Positions 6,267-11,913 of a stretch of DNA of 11,913 nucleotides are shown one piece after another. The number at the start of each line of letters is the position of its first letter. Position 1 is the stretch's first letter. Source of the stretch: JAKEGK01 sp036507695 (GTDB lineage: Bacteria; Pseudomonadota; Gammaproteobacteria; SZUA-152). The notes beneath the pieces were generated by a model. It was not told the origin of the DNA. It ran no database searches and was given only the letters and a program-made list of their open reading frames with translations. The translations under genes were made by a program, and so were the position numbers. Location of the stretch: contig DATCIR010000363.1 in assembly GCA_036507695.1 (NCBI GenBank), forward strand, positions 1 through 11,913, written 5' to 3'.

Positions 6267-6920
6267 ATGAAAGCAATGATTTTAGCGGCAGGACGGGGCA
6301 AACGCTTGCGGCCGATTACCGATAACATGCCTAAGCCATTGGTGAAAGTGCGGGGCAAAGCCTTAATTGAGTATCATGTCGAAGCCCTGGCCGCCGCCGG
6401 CTTTACCGAGCTGGTGATCAACCATGCCTGGCACGGGGAGAAAATCGAACAGGCGCTGGGCGATGGCCGCCAATTTGGGGTGAACATCCGCTATTCACCG
6501 GAAGGCACGGCGCTGGAAACCGGCGGCGGTATCTTCAAGGCCTTGCCCTTGCTGGATGATAAGCCCTTCCTGGTGGTAAATGGCGACGTGTTTACCAATT
6601 TCCCGTTTGGCAGCCTAGTTCATCAACCGTGCAAACTGGCGCATTTGGTCCTGGTACACAATCCTCCGCAACATCCCAAGGGGGACTTTGGCTTACAGGG
6701 CGCTGCAGTAACGCGCGAGGGTACCCCCACCTACACTTACAGCGGCATCGGCATCTTTTCCCCGGCCTTATTCCAGGGTTGCCAGCCCGGCGTGTTCCCG
6801 CTAGCGCCTTTATTATTCGCGGCGATTGAGCGGGGGGAACTCACAGGCCAGCTTTTTGAGGGCGTTTGGGAAGACGTGGGCACCATCGAGCGCCTGGAAA
6901 AGCTCAATAACGACGGTTAA
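6267..6920 (+). CDS. murU: N-acetylmuramate-alpha-1-phosphate uridylyltransferase MurU
   Basis: MurU transfers UMP from UTP to MurNAc-1-phosphate, producing UDP-MurNAc, the product needed for new peptidoglycan; with AmgK it completes the recycling route that gives some bacteria intrinsic fosfomycin tolerance. The 217-residue protein is a minimal nucleotidyltransferase. The nucleotide loop is LAAGRGKRLRP (6-16), followed by PKPL with K23, the INHAW motif (51-55), the ALETGGGIFKALPLL stretch (82-96) that is characteristic of MurU, and the metal-binding NGD motif with D107. The C-terminal DVGTIERL contains the second conserved Asp. Length and the absence of a C-terminal acetyltransferase domain separate it from GlmU and the hexapeptide pyrophosphorylases. 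It is spaced 8 bases after amgK and presumably co-transcribed; no ribosome binding site stands out. Confidence 0.93.
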   Translation: MKAMILAAGRGKRLRPITDNMPKPLVKVRGKALIEYHVEALAAAGFTELVINHAWHGEKIEQALGDGRQFGVNIRYSPEGTALETGGGIFKALPLLDDKPFLVVNGDVFTNFPFGSLVHQPCKLAHLVLVHNPPQHPKGDFGLQGAAVTREGTPTYTYSGIGIFSPALFQGCQPGVFPLAPLLFAAIERGELTGQLFEGVWEDVGTIERLEKLNNDG

Positions 6921-7180
6921 CAGCCTAAATCAACACTACTTTTTGCAATCCCATGCCGGGTACTGAATTTATGCGTACTGCTAAATACAGGTACCTAAAA
7001 CCGCTAGGTTCGTTTTTATCGCCATTATTAAATTTTTATCACGAAAAAGGATATTTATGATATTTAGATTAAAGTGGGGTAGGAATACCTATTGCTGTTT
7101 GTAAGAAGTATGCTGATGTGTGATAGACTTTTCTGAACCCTAATTGTAATCGTCGTTAGGGCATGCAGGCGGAAATAAGA
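6921..7180. other. AT-rich leader/intergenic region ahead of the uvrY-type gene
   Basis: No conventional gene is visible. A weak hairpin ACCTA/TAGGT followed by TTCGTTTTTA may be a poor terminator for murU. A 15-codon ORF starts at 7057 with a good AAAAAGGA ribosome binding site 5 bases upstream and ends at 7104; it is too short to judge. An inverted repeat CCCTAA (7138-7143) and TTAGGG (7156-7161) with a 12-base centre could bind a regulator. The promoter of the downstream regulator is probably here, but no good -35/-10 pair is obvious. Confidence 0.4.
7138..7161. promoter_or_regulatory. Inverted repeat CCCTAA-N12-TTAGGG upstream of the uvrY-type regulator
   Basis: Six-base perfect arms are separated by 12 bases, about 85 bases before the regulator's ATG and just before its leader ORF. 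The spacing between arm centres (18 bases) is near two helical turns, so both halves could face one side. It does not match the TGTAAG-N6-CTTACA Gac box. Could equally be an RNA hairpin or chance. Confidence 0.25.
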
Positions 7181-7249
7181 ATGACCGCACTTTCGGCTAA
7201 ATTGGTAGCAGCGAAAAGCGGTGCAAAGAATCCTAGGGGGTATGCATGA
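7181..7249 (+). CDS. Putative 22-residue leader peptide overlapping the uvrY-type start codon
   Basis: The ORF begins with ATG at 7181, preceded by an AGGCGGA ribosome-binding-like sequence 8 bases upstream, and stops at TGA 7247-7249. That stop overlaps the regulator's ATG at 7246 as ATGA, the classic arrangement for translational coupling. The peptide starts MTALSAKLVAAKSGAKNP and is small and basic with no regulatory codon run that I recognise. An in-frame ATG at 7163 would make it 28 residues. The coding sequence also contains the hairpin at 7184-7222 and the regulator's own AGGGGG site, so ribosomes on the leader would open that structure. This could be a chance ORF; the ATGA overlap is the main reason to list it. 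Confidence 0.35.
   Translation: MTALSAKLVAAKSGAKNPRGYA
7184..7222 (+). promoter_or_regulatory. Three-helix RNA hairpin just upstream of the uvrY-type ribosome binding site
   Basis: ACCGC (7184-7188) pairs with GCGGT (7218-7222), TTTCG (7191-7195) with CGAAA (7212-7216), and GCTA (7196-7199) with TAGC (7206-7209), leaving a six-base AATTGG loop and two small internal bulges. The structure totals 14 base pairs and ends 12 bases before the AGGGGG ribosome binding site (7235-7240). There is no U-run, so it is not an intrinsic terminator. A role in controlling translation of the regulator is plausible but unproven. Confidence 0.4.
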
Positions 7250-7917
7250 TCAGTGTAATCATTGTCGACGACCATGAGCTGGTTCGCTCAGGTATCACGC
7301 GTTTGCTAAGTGATGTTCCCGGAATCGAAGTTGTTTCAGAAGCTTCCAGCGGCGAAGAAGCCATACAACTGGTACGCCAGCACCAACCTGACGTCATTTT
7401 GATGGACGTGAATATGCCGGGCATTGGGGGATTTGAAGCCACTCGCAAACTAGTCCAAATGTACCCGGATTTAAAGGTTATCGTGGTTACTATTCATCTG
7501 GATGATCCGTTTCCTTCACGCATGCTGCAGGTTGGGGCCGTGGGCTATTTAACCAAGGGTTGCGGCGTGGACGAGATTGTCACGGCGATCCGGGAAGTTT
7601 ACGCGGGGCGCCGTTATATCAGCGCGGAAGTCGCCCAGCAACTGGCGTTGAAGTTATTGCCAAGCGGTGAAGAAAGTCCGTTTGACATGTTGTCACCGCG
7701 TGAATTACAGGTGATGTTAATGCTGACCCAGGGCACCAAGGTTCAGGAGATCTCGGACAAGTTATGTTTGAGCCCCAAAACAGTCAGTACTTACCGGCAT
7801 CGTTTATACGACAAATTAGGCGTTAGCAGTGATGTTGCGCTGACCCGCCTGGCGATGCGTTACGGGGTGGTGGACGATGCGCTGGAAGCCAATTTCATGG
7901 TGCCCATGACACCCTAA
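7246..7917 (+). CDS. uvrY: UvrY/SirA/GacA-family response regulator (NarL/LuxR type)
   Basis: A 223-residue DNA-binding response regulator. The receiver has D8-D9, phosphoacceptor D54 (LMDVNMPG), T82 and K104 (YLTKG). The LuxR-type helix-turn-helix is near 145-200, with LSPRELQVMLMLTQG followed by KVQEIS and LCLSPKTVSTYRHRLYDKL. The LMLTQG-KVQEIS segment and the overall length are characteristic of GacA/UvrY, which act with a BarA/GacS-type kinase and activate CsrB/RsmZ-type small RNAs that titrate CsrA/RsmA. In many gammaproteobacteria the gene is followed by uvrC; here a 357-base non-coding stretch follows and the next gene is unrelated. No GacS-like kinase is adjacent, although a REC-first kinase is encoded 4.4 kb away. 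AGGGGG lies 5 bases before the ATG. A paralogue of the true GacA is possible. Confidence 0.9.
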   Translation: MISVIIVDDHELVRSGITRLLSDVPGIEVVSEASSGEEAIQLVRQHQPDVILMDVNMPGIGGFEATRKLVQMYPDLKVIVVTIHLDDPFPSRMLQVGAVGYLTKGCGVDEIVTAIREVYAGRRYISAEVAQQLALKLLPSGEESPFDMLSPRELQVMLMLTQGTKVQEISDKLCLSPKTVSTYRHRLYDKLGVSSDVALTRLAMRYGVVDDALEANFMVPMTP

Positions 7918-8274
7918 AGGCCTCTTGTCTTCACGGTTAATACCCGGCGAAACGTCCAAAAGCGCACGATGTGCCTGGAAACACCCGCTGACGAACAGCG
8001 TATTCAATATTCGAACTCAAATAAACTGGCTTGTTGACCTGCAAATGCTCCGGTAAGGGGATCTGCGCAGAATTATTCCCATCCCAATTAATCCATCGGG
8101 AATATCGAAAAGCATAGGGGCGCCAGGAATTTAATGACTATTGTCAATTACTTCCGCCGGGTTTCCCGTTAATTTTTATCCTGACAACTCCAACTTTTAC
8201 TGAAAACAGCGGCCTAACGGACATATTATGTATGGGGCTGTATTCTTGTCGTGTTTTTAAAGGGGGGTTGACCG
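7918..8274. other. Intergenic region between the uvrY-type regulator and the thioredoxin-TolC operon
   Basis: I see no gene in these 357 bases. Seven-base arms TATTCCC (8074-8080) and GGGAATA (8098-8104) with a 17-base centre form an inverted repeat. CGGG-TTT-CCCG followed by TTAATTTTT (8159-8175) resembles a terminator, but its 4-bp stem is too weak to call. The repeated GGA motifs of a CsrB/RsmZ-type RNA are absent. A candidate promoter at 8200-8229 is listed separately. Confidence 0.5.
8200..8229 (+). promoter_or_regulatory. Possible sigma-70 promoter of the thioredoxin-TolC-adaptor operon
   Basis: CTGAAA (8200-8205, 4 of 6 matches to TTGACA) and TATTAT (8224-8229, 5 of 6 to TATAAT) are separated by 18 bases. 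Transcription would start near 8236, about 38 bases before the GTG of the first thioredoxin gene. This is the best-placed pair in the region but is only a weak match. Confidence 0.3.
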
Positions 8275-8772
8275 GTGTCGCTGAAATCCATGACTGGGGT
8301 GTTTAATCGCGCGGGCTTGATCAGCGCGGTGCTGTTCTTATATCCGCTTATGGTGAACGCGGAGACAATCGATTTTTCCTTACCGGATCTCAAAGGCGTG
8401 CAACGGCAATTGTCCGAGTTTCGCGGCAAATGGGTGGTATTGAATTATTGGGCCACCTGGTGCCCCCCCTGCTTGAAGGAAATCCCGGAGCTGGTTGAGT
8501 TTCACGAGCAGCATCATAACAAGAACGCCGTGGTTGTTGGCGTGGACTTTGAGGATATTCCGTTGAATGAGCTGGTGGAATTTACGGAAAGTTATTTCAT
8601 GAACTATCCCGTATTAATCACCAAACCCACGGCAAAAACACCGGTTGGCATGATTTCAGGACTACCCACAACATTTCTAATATCACCCGAGGGCAAACTT
8701 GTGGCGAGACAGTCCGGTCCGGTCACTTCGGAAATGATTAAAGACTTCATAAATCAACAATCGAATCCTTGA
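8275..8772 (+). CDS. Exported TlpA/ResA-like thioredoxin-fold protein
   Basis: A 165-residue periplasmic thiol-disulfide protein. Residues 1-29 form a Sec signal peptide, with a hydrophobic core (AGLISAVLFLYPLMV) and likely cleavage after VNA. The thioredoxin fold follows. Its active site is W62-C63-P-P-C66 in the WATWCPPC context typical of the TlpA/ResA/AhpC-TSA branch, and the conserved cis-proline is P131 (GLPTTFLI). Such proteins usually reduce cysteines in exported proteins, for example in cytochrome c or copper-site maturation, but the substrate here is unknown. The start is GTG at 8275, chosen because AAAGGGGGG lies 7 bases upstream; an in-frame ATG at 8290 would leave a shorter signal peptide. 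It is the first gene of a plus-strand run with gaps of 10 and 15 bases followed by overlaps, so an operon through the acylphosphatase is likely. Confidence 0.88.
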   Translation: MSLKSMTGVFNRAGLISAVLFLYPLMVNAETIDFSLPDLKGVQRQLSEFRGKWVVLNYWATWCPPCLKEIPELVEFHEQHHNKNAVVVGVDFEDIPLNELVEFTESYFMNYPVLITKPTAKTPVGMISGLPTTFLISPEGKLVARQSGPVTSEMIKDFINQQSNP

Positions 8773-8782
8773 ACATGTAATC

Positions 8783-9349
8783 ATGCTAAATTGCGGCATA
8801 CGTATGATCAGGAAACGCGTTTCAATATTTGCAATCACGTTATTGTTTATCCTGTTGGCGGGTGATGTTCTGGCCAGTGCCGGCCGGGATCCCTACGTTT
8901 ATTTTTTCCATGATTCCTGGGGGAATTTTTCCGAAGAACTGGAAAAGGCCAGGGAGCAAGGCAAGGCGGGCGTGCTGCTGTTTTTTGAAATGGACGAATG
9001 TCCGTTCTGTCATCGCATGAAACAAACCGTGCTGAATCAGCCGCAAGTACAGGAATATTTCAGACAGCATTTGCTGAGCTTTGCCGTGGACATCGAAGGC
9101 GACGTGGAAATCACCGATTTTGTAGGCAATCATATGACGCAGAAGGAATTTGCGACTAAAATTAACCGGGTGCGCGCCACGCCGGTATTTGCCTTCTACG
9201 ACCTGGAAGGCAAACAAGTGGTGCGCTATACCGGCGCGACGACCGGGGTCGAAGAGTTTTTATGGCTGGGCGAGTTTTTTGTGAGCGGTGAATACAAGAA
9301 TATGGGCTTTACCGCCTATAAGCGTATGAGAAAAAGCACTACACAATAA
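8783..9349 (+). CDS. Exported SoxW-like thioredoxin-fold protein
   Basis: A 188-residue periplasmic thioredoxin-like protein. A signal peptide covers about residues 1-33 (basic MIRKRVS then FAITLLFILLAG, cleavage near LASA). The mature part begins with a helical segment (NFSEELEKAREQGKAGVLLF) and the active site C73-P-F-C76-H-R-M-K, followed by VLNQPQVQEYF. That arrangement is typical of the thioredoxin_2/SoxW group, which handles redox of exported or sulfur-metabolism proteins. The cis-proline is P134 (RATPVF). A second ATG at 8804 gives a more standard signal-peptide start; neither has a clear ribosome binding site, so the start is uncertain. The gap to the preceding thioredoxin gene is 10 bases. 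Two exported thioredoxins in a row ahead of an efflux-type channel suggests a shared envelope role. I see no sox genes, so the SoxW link is by fold only. Confidence 0.85.
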   Translation: MLNCGIRMIRKRVSIFAITLLFILLAGDVLASAGRDPYVYFFHDSWGNFSEELEKAREQGKAGVLLFFEMDECPFCHRMKQTVLNQPQVQEYFRQHLLSFAVDIEGDVEITDFVGNHMTQKEFATKINRVRATPVFAFYDLEGKQVVRYTGATTGVEEFLWLGEFFVSGEYKNMGFTAYKRMRKSTTQ

Positions 9350-9364
9350 CTAAAACTAAACTGA

Positions 9365-10762
9365 ATGTTGGCGTCTGGTTTGACAATAACTGGTTTGACA
9401 ATAAAAAGTTATCAACAACGACTGGCACGCTCCGCGAAAGCTTTCCGGCTCCCGGTATTGTTTCTGCTGGTCAGTCCGTTAGCGTTTGCCGAAGAGGCCG
9501 CACCCCAGAATGAGCCCGGCAAACTGCGACTGCCCGATCCCCTGACGTTGGAATTCGTCCTGAATTTGGATGTTACCGGGCATCCATCGCTGCAGCGCGC
9601 CAGCGCGTCCGTTGAGCTGAACAAAGCCAACCAGACATTAGCGGAATCCAATTACGACTTTACCGCCAACCTGCTGCTGGAAGGGCGTGCCGTCGAGCCC
9701 AACCCTATCGTTGCCGATCAGGGAAACGATGACAGTCAGGCGCACATGATTATTGCTAAACGGTTGTATGATTTTGGCCGGACCAGCGCCGCGGAAGAAG
9801 CCGCGCTGGCGGACGCCGAGGGCAGTGAGTTGCTGTACGCCGACGCGGCGAACCGGCATCGCATCGAAATCATATCCCATTTTTTTGCGGTGCTGCTCGC
9901 GGATTTGCGTTTTACCCGGGACAACGAAGCGATGTCCATTGGTTACGTGCAATATGACCGCGGACGCCACCGCAACAACCTTGGCCAGCTCTCGGACGTG
10001 GAACTGTTGAAACTAGAAAACCGCTTCCAACTGCAGCGCCGTGACTATTTTAAAAGCCAGGCAGAGCAACGCAACGCCCGTTCCCGTCTGGCCAATATGA
10101 TCGATCGTCCCGGTGAACTGGTTTCACATCTGGCGGAGCCCGCTTTGCATGTGCCCCTGGGAGATGTTCCGGATTTCGAGGAACTGCAAAGTCGAGCGCT
10201 CGCCAGCAACCCCGTGTTAAAAGCCTTGCGTTTACAGGTCAGCGCCGCGGAGGGACGGGTAAGAGAAGCGAGATCCGGGCGCAATCCCGTGCTTGAGGGT
10301 GAGGCGCGCTGGTCTGAATATGCCCGTGATTTAGGCGGTTATGACCAGTGGCGCATTGGTATCGCACTGGATGTGCCCTTAATTGCCAGTGACTCGGTCA
10401 AGGCGAATGTCGCCAAACGCAATGCCGAGTTGCTGACCTTGCGGGCTCGCCTGCGTGATACTGAAATGGCGGTCAGCCAACAACTGCTGGAATCCTGGCA
10501 GGCCCTGCAAAGTCTCAAGGTGGGCCGGGAGCAAACGAATGTTCAGCAACAATACCGTGAACTGCACCTGGATAAGAACCGCGTTCTTTATCAAATGGAG
10601 GCGCAGGCCGATCTGGGGGATGCTATGGTGGAAATCACGGAAGCCCGGTTGCAAAAAGCCATGGTGGAGTATCAGTTAGCGATCGAGTGGGCAAAGTTAC
10701 AGGCGTTAACGGGTGAGCAGGTTAATGTCTTGCGGGAGCAAAGCAATGAAACTGCGAAATAA
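9365..10762 (+). CDS. TolC-family outer-membrane channel protein
   Basis: A 465-residue outer-membrane efflux protein that would form a trimeric channel-tunnel for type I secretion or tripartite efflux. The N-terminus is unusual: about 28 polar residues precede the hydrophobic core (LPVLFLLVSPLA), with cleavage likely after AFA at residue 42. The mature chain has long alternating amphipathic helices and the internally duplicated OEP architecture. One half contains AKRLYDFGRTSAAEE and the other GIALDVPLIASDSVK, the strand-to-helix junctions typical of TolC homologues. The length is normal for the family. The start at 9365 has no good ribosome binding site and lies just before a perfect 15-bp tandem duplication (9375-9404); in-frame TTG codons within that duplication are alternative starts and would give a more ordinary signal peptide. 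The adaptor gene overlaps its 3' end. No transporter component is nearby. Confidence 0.88.
   Translation: MLASGLTITGLTIKSYQQRLARSAKAFRLPVLFLLVSPLAFAEEAAPQNEPGKLRLPDPLTLEFVLNLDVTGHPSLQRASASVELNKANQTLAESNYDFTANLLLEGRAVEPNPIVADQGNDDSQAHMIIAKRLYDFGRTSAAEEAALADAEGSELLYADAANRHRIEIISHFFAVLLADLRFTRDNEAMSIGYVQYDRGRHRNNLGQLSDVELLKLENRFQLQRRDYFKSQAEQRNARSRLANMIDRPGELVSHLAEPALHVPLGDVPDFEELQSRALASNPVLKALRLQVSAAEGRVREARSGRNPVLEGEARWSEYARDLGGYDQWRIGIALDVPLIASDSVKANVAKRNAELLTLRARLRDTEMAVSQQLLESWQALQSLKVGREQTNVQQQYRELHLDKNRVLYQMEAQADLGDAMVEITEARLQKAMVEYQLAIEWAKLQALTGEQVNVLREQSNETAK
9375..9404 (+). repeat. Perfect 15-bp tandem duplication inside the TolC-family N-terminus
   Basis: CTGGTTTGACAATAA occurs twice with no gap (9375-9389 and 9390-9404) and is in frame, adding five residues that repeat GLTI in the pre-signal segment. 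Each copy contains TTGACA, a consensus -35 hexamer, but neither has a matching -10 at 16-18 bases. Identical copies suggest a recent slippage event, in a part of the protein that may not even be translated if a downstream TTG is the true start. Confidence 0.8.
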
Positions 10763-11522
10763 AGTACTGCAATTTTACTGGTATGCATGGCTGTTCCTGT
10801 TGTGTTCCACAGCCACGGGTGCCGAGGAAATTGATGCTACTATTACTTGGCGGCAAAAAACCGTGTTAAGCACACCGGTATCGGGTGTCATTAAAACAAT
10901 CAATGTTTCTCCTGGCGCCGTGGTGAACAAGGACGATGTGCTGTTGCAATTGGATGACCGGGTATTCAAGGAAACGCTGGAAGAGGCCAAAGCACAGCTG
11001 GAACGGATGCGGTTGCTGGAAGAAGAAGCGCAACGCGAATTGGAAAGAACCCTGGAGCTGTACGACCAGACCTTGATTGCGGACCATGAAAAGCAAATGG
11101 CCATTATTGCCCGGGCTGACGCGGCGGCAAAACACCAGGCGGCGAGAGCGGCTCTTGCCAAGGCGCAAATGGACATGGATTACAGCGCCATTCGCGCGCC
11201 TTATGATGCGGTTGTCATCAAGCAGCATGCGCAACTGGGTCAGACGATCGCAAGTTTGACCATCATCGCGCCGTTGCTGGAAGTCGCGGAGCGAGGAATG
11301 ATGTCCGCTAACGTGTTGGTGACGGGCGGCACGGTGGGGAAACTTGAAATCGGCGCCGCCGCAAAAGTGCAGGTTGGCGGCAAAACCTATAACGGCACGA
11401 TCGAAGCAATAGGGCTTGACCCTGTAACGGATAAGAGCAACCGCTACGAAGTGAAGGTTTCATTTTCCACGCAGGGCAAGATACTGCGGGCGGGTCAGTC
11501 CGCCAAAGTAGTTTTGCCATGA
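10746..11522 (+). CDS. HlyD/AcrA-type periplasmic adaptor protein (membrane fusion protein)
   Basis: A short, 258-residue periplasmic adaptor. A signal peptide spans residues 1-26 (basic MKLRNK, core WYAWLFLL, cleavage after ATGA); the lone Cys in it does not form a lipobox. Then follow the first half of a barrel-sandwich/lipoyl domain (STPVSGVIKTINVSPGAVV, with VLLQLDD), an alpha-hairpin rich in Glu, Arg and Ala (about 70-145), the second lipoyl half (YSAIRAPYDAVVIKQ) and a beta-barrel ending at the C-terminal AKVVLP. The membrane-proximal domain of full-length RND adaptors is missing, so the protein is shorter than AcrA. The ATG at 10746 is preceded by GGGAG 6 bases upstream and overlaps the channel gene by 17 bases; an upstream in-frame start at 10713 is less likely. 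No RND, ABC or MFS pump follows, so its inner-membrane partner is not in this window. Confidence 0.85.
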   Translation: MKLRNKVLQFYWYAWLFLLCSTATGAEEIDATITWRQKTVLSTPVSGVIKTINVSPGAVVNKDDVLLQLDDRVFKETLEEAKAQLERMRLLEEEAQRELERTLELYDQTLIADHEKQMAIIARADAAAKHQAARAALAKAQMDMDYSAIRAPYDAVVIKQHAQLGQTIASLTIIAPLLEVAERGMMSANVLVTGGTVGKLEIGAAAKVQVGGKTYNGTIEAIGLDPVTDKSNRYEVKVSFSTQGKILRAGQSAKVVLP

Positions 11523-11800
11523 ACAACACGCCTAAATGCATTCGCTGTTTTGTTTCCGGGCGGGTGCAAGGGGTTTTTTACCGGGCATCGGCACAAGCGC
11601 AAGCGGAATCACTCGGCATCACGGGATACGCCAAAAACCTGCCCGACCGCCGCGTGGAAGTGCTGGCGTGTGGTGATGATCAGGCGTTGCAGGAACTTAA
11701 GTCATGGCTGTGGCAAGGGCCGCGGAGTGCGCAAGTGACCGGCGTGCAGTGTGAATCCGTTCATCCGGAGTCATTCCCTCCAGGATTTATCACCAAATAA
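11519..11800 (+). CDS. acyP: Acylphosphatase
   Basis: A 93-residue cytoplasmic enzyme that hydrolyses the carboxyl-phosphate bond of acyl phosphates such as acetyl phosphate or 1,3-bisphosphoglycerate. The signature GRVQGVFYR (14-22) provides the phosphate-binding loop with catalytic R22; the second catalytic residue, N40, is in GYAKN, a variant of the usual GYVRN. The expected length and the later WLWQGP motif (residues 63-68) support the call. The ATG overlaps the adaptor stop as ATGA (11519-11522), so translation is coupled to the envelope genes even though the function is unrelated; acylphosphatase genes are often passengers in operons. It is the last gene before the right-end repeat. Confidence 0.92.
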   Translation: MNNTPKCIRCFVSGRVQGVFYRASAQAQAESLGITGYAKNLPDRRVEVLACGDDQALQELKSWLWQGPRSAQVTGVQCESVHPESFPPGFITK

Positions 11801-11854
11801 ACAACACCTAAACAGTTTGTGTTCTATAGTTCTATTGGAGTAACTACTCACCCG

Positions 11855-11913
11855 TGGGCGGCGCCGGTGTCTCCTGCCGGGGGACGCCACAAGTACGTCC
11901 CTGTAGGTTGTTG
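11855..11913. repeat. GC-rich palindromic repeat at the right edge, cut by the window
   Basis: GGTGTCTCC (11866-11874) can pair with GGGGACGCC (11880-11888) across a TGCCG loop, counting G-U pairs. GGGACG (11881-11886) can instead pair perfectly with CGTCCC (11896-11901). The two stems share bases, so only one can form at a time. No U-run follows within the window. From memory it resembles a class of dispersed intergenic repeats in gammaproteobacterial genomes with a CGTCCCTGTAGG-like core. The stretch 11801-11854 between acyP and this element shows nothing convincing. Confidence 0.5.

Noticed and set aside
7101..7120. Gac-box upstream activating site beginning TGTAAG
   Set aside because: TGTAAG is present near 7100 but the required CTTACA half at six bases distance is absent.
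7918..8199. CsrB/RsmZ-type small RNA next to the GacA/UvrY-type regulator
   Set aside because: The repeated GGA-in-loop motifs and a strong terminator expected for these RNAs are not seen.
9380..9400. Internal promoter from the two TTGACA hexamers
   Set aside because: No TATAAT-like hexamer lies 16-18 bases downstream of either one.
10746..10830. Lipoprotein signal in the adaptor, based on a Cys in its leader
   Set aside because: The residue before the Cys is Leu, so there is no lipobox; a signal peptidase I site after ATGA fits better.

Overview
The window looks like part of a gammaproteobacterial chromosome. The evidence is the AmgK/MurU cell-wall recycling pair, a GacA/UvrY-family regulator, and a Gram-negative envelope gene set (TolC-type outer-membrane protein, periplasmic adaptor, exported thioredoxins). 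I cannot name the genus. There is no rRNA, tRNA, transposase, phage gene or CRISPR array. Both ends carry GC-rich palindromic intergenic repeats.

Layout. (1) 1-711: a large imperfect palindrome (1-158), a 50-residue membrane-peptide gene on the minus strand with a strong ribosome binding site (188-340), then non-coding DNA ending in a degenerate 10-11 bp tandem repeat (617-678). (2) 712-4040: three tightly packed plus-strand genes, each opening with a phosphoreceiver (REC) domain. They encode REC + RsbW-like ATPase, REC + complete histidine kinase, and REC + an output region I do not recognise. None has a transmembrane sensor or a DNA-binding domain. (3) 4072-4938: a convergent short-chain dehydrogenase gene. 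(4) 4939-5232: an AT-rich divergent control region with a 6-3-6 palindrome and a 30-bp tandem repeat, each of the first three units containing the same perfect 15-bp palindrome; this looks like an operator array. (5) 5233-6920: amgK-murU, which convert recycled MurNAc to UDP-MurNAc. (6) 6921-7917: a uvrY/gacA-type regulator whose leader holds a small ORF overlapping the regulator's start as ATGA, plus a three-helix hairpin. (7) 7918-8274: non-coding, with a possible promoter. (8) 8275-11800: a probable five-gene operon of TlpA-like thioredoxin, SoxW-like thioredoxin, TolC-family channel, HlyD-type adaptor and acylphosphatase. (9) 11801-11913: non-coding, ending in a GC-rich repeat that runs off the window.

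How the genes may work together. The three-REC cluster could be a soluble phosphorelay: the middle protein is the only kinase with a phosphorylatable His, and the outer two have intact receiver residues and could be its targets. The first could act as a switchable anti-sigma or anti-anti-sigma kinase. This is inference. The 8275-11800 operon would place two periplasmic redox proteins with an export channel and adaptor, but no inner-membrane pump is present here. The best candidates for undescribed biology are the three-REC module, the 30-bp operator-like array, and the translated-leader arrangement ahead of the GacA/UvrY regulator.
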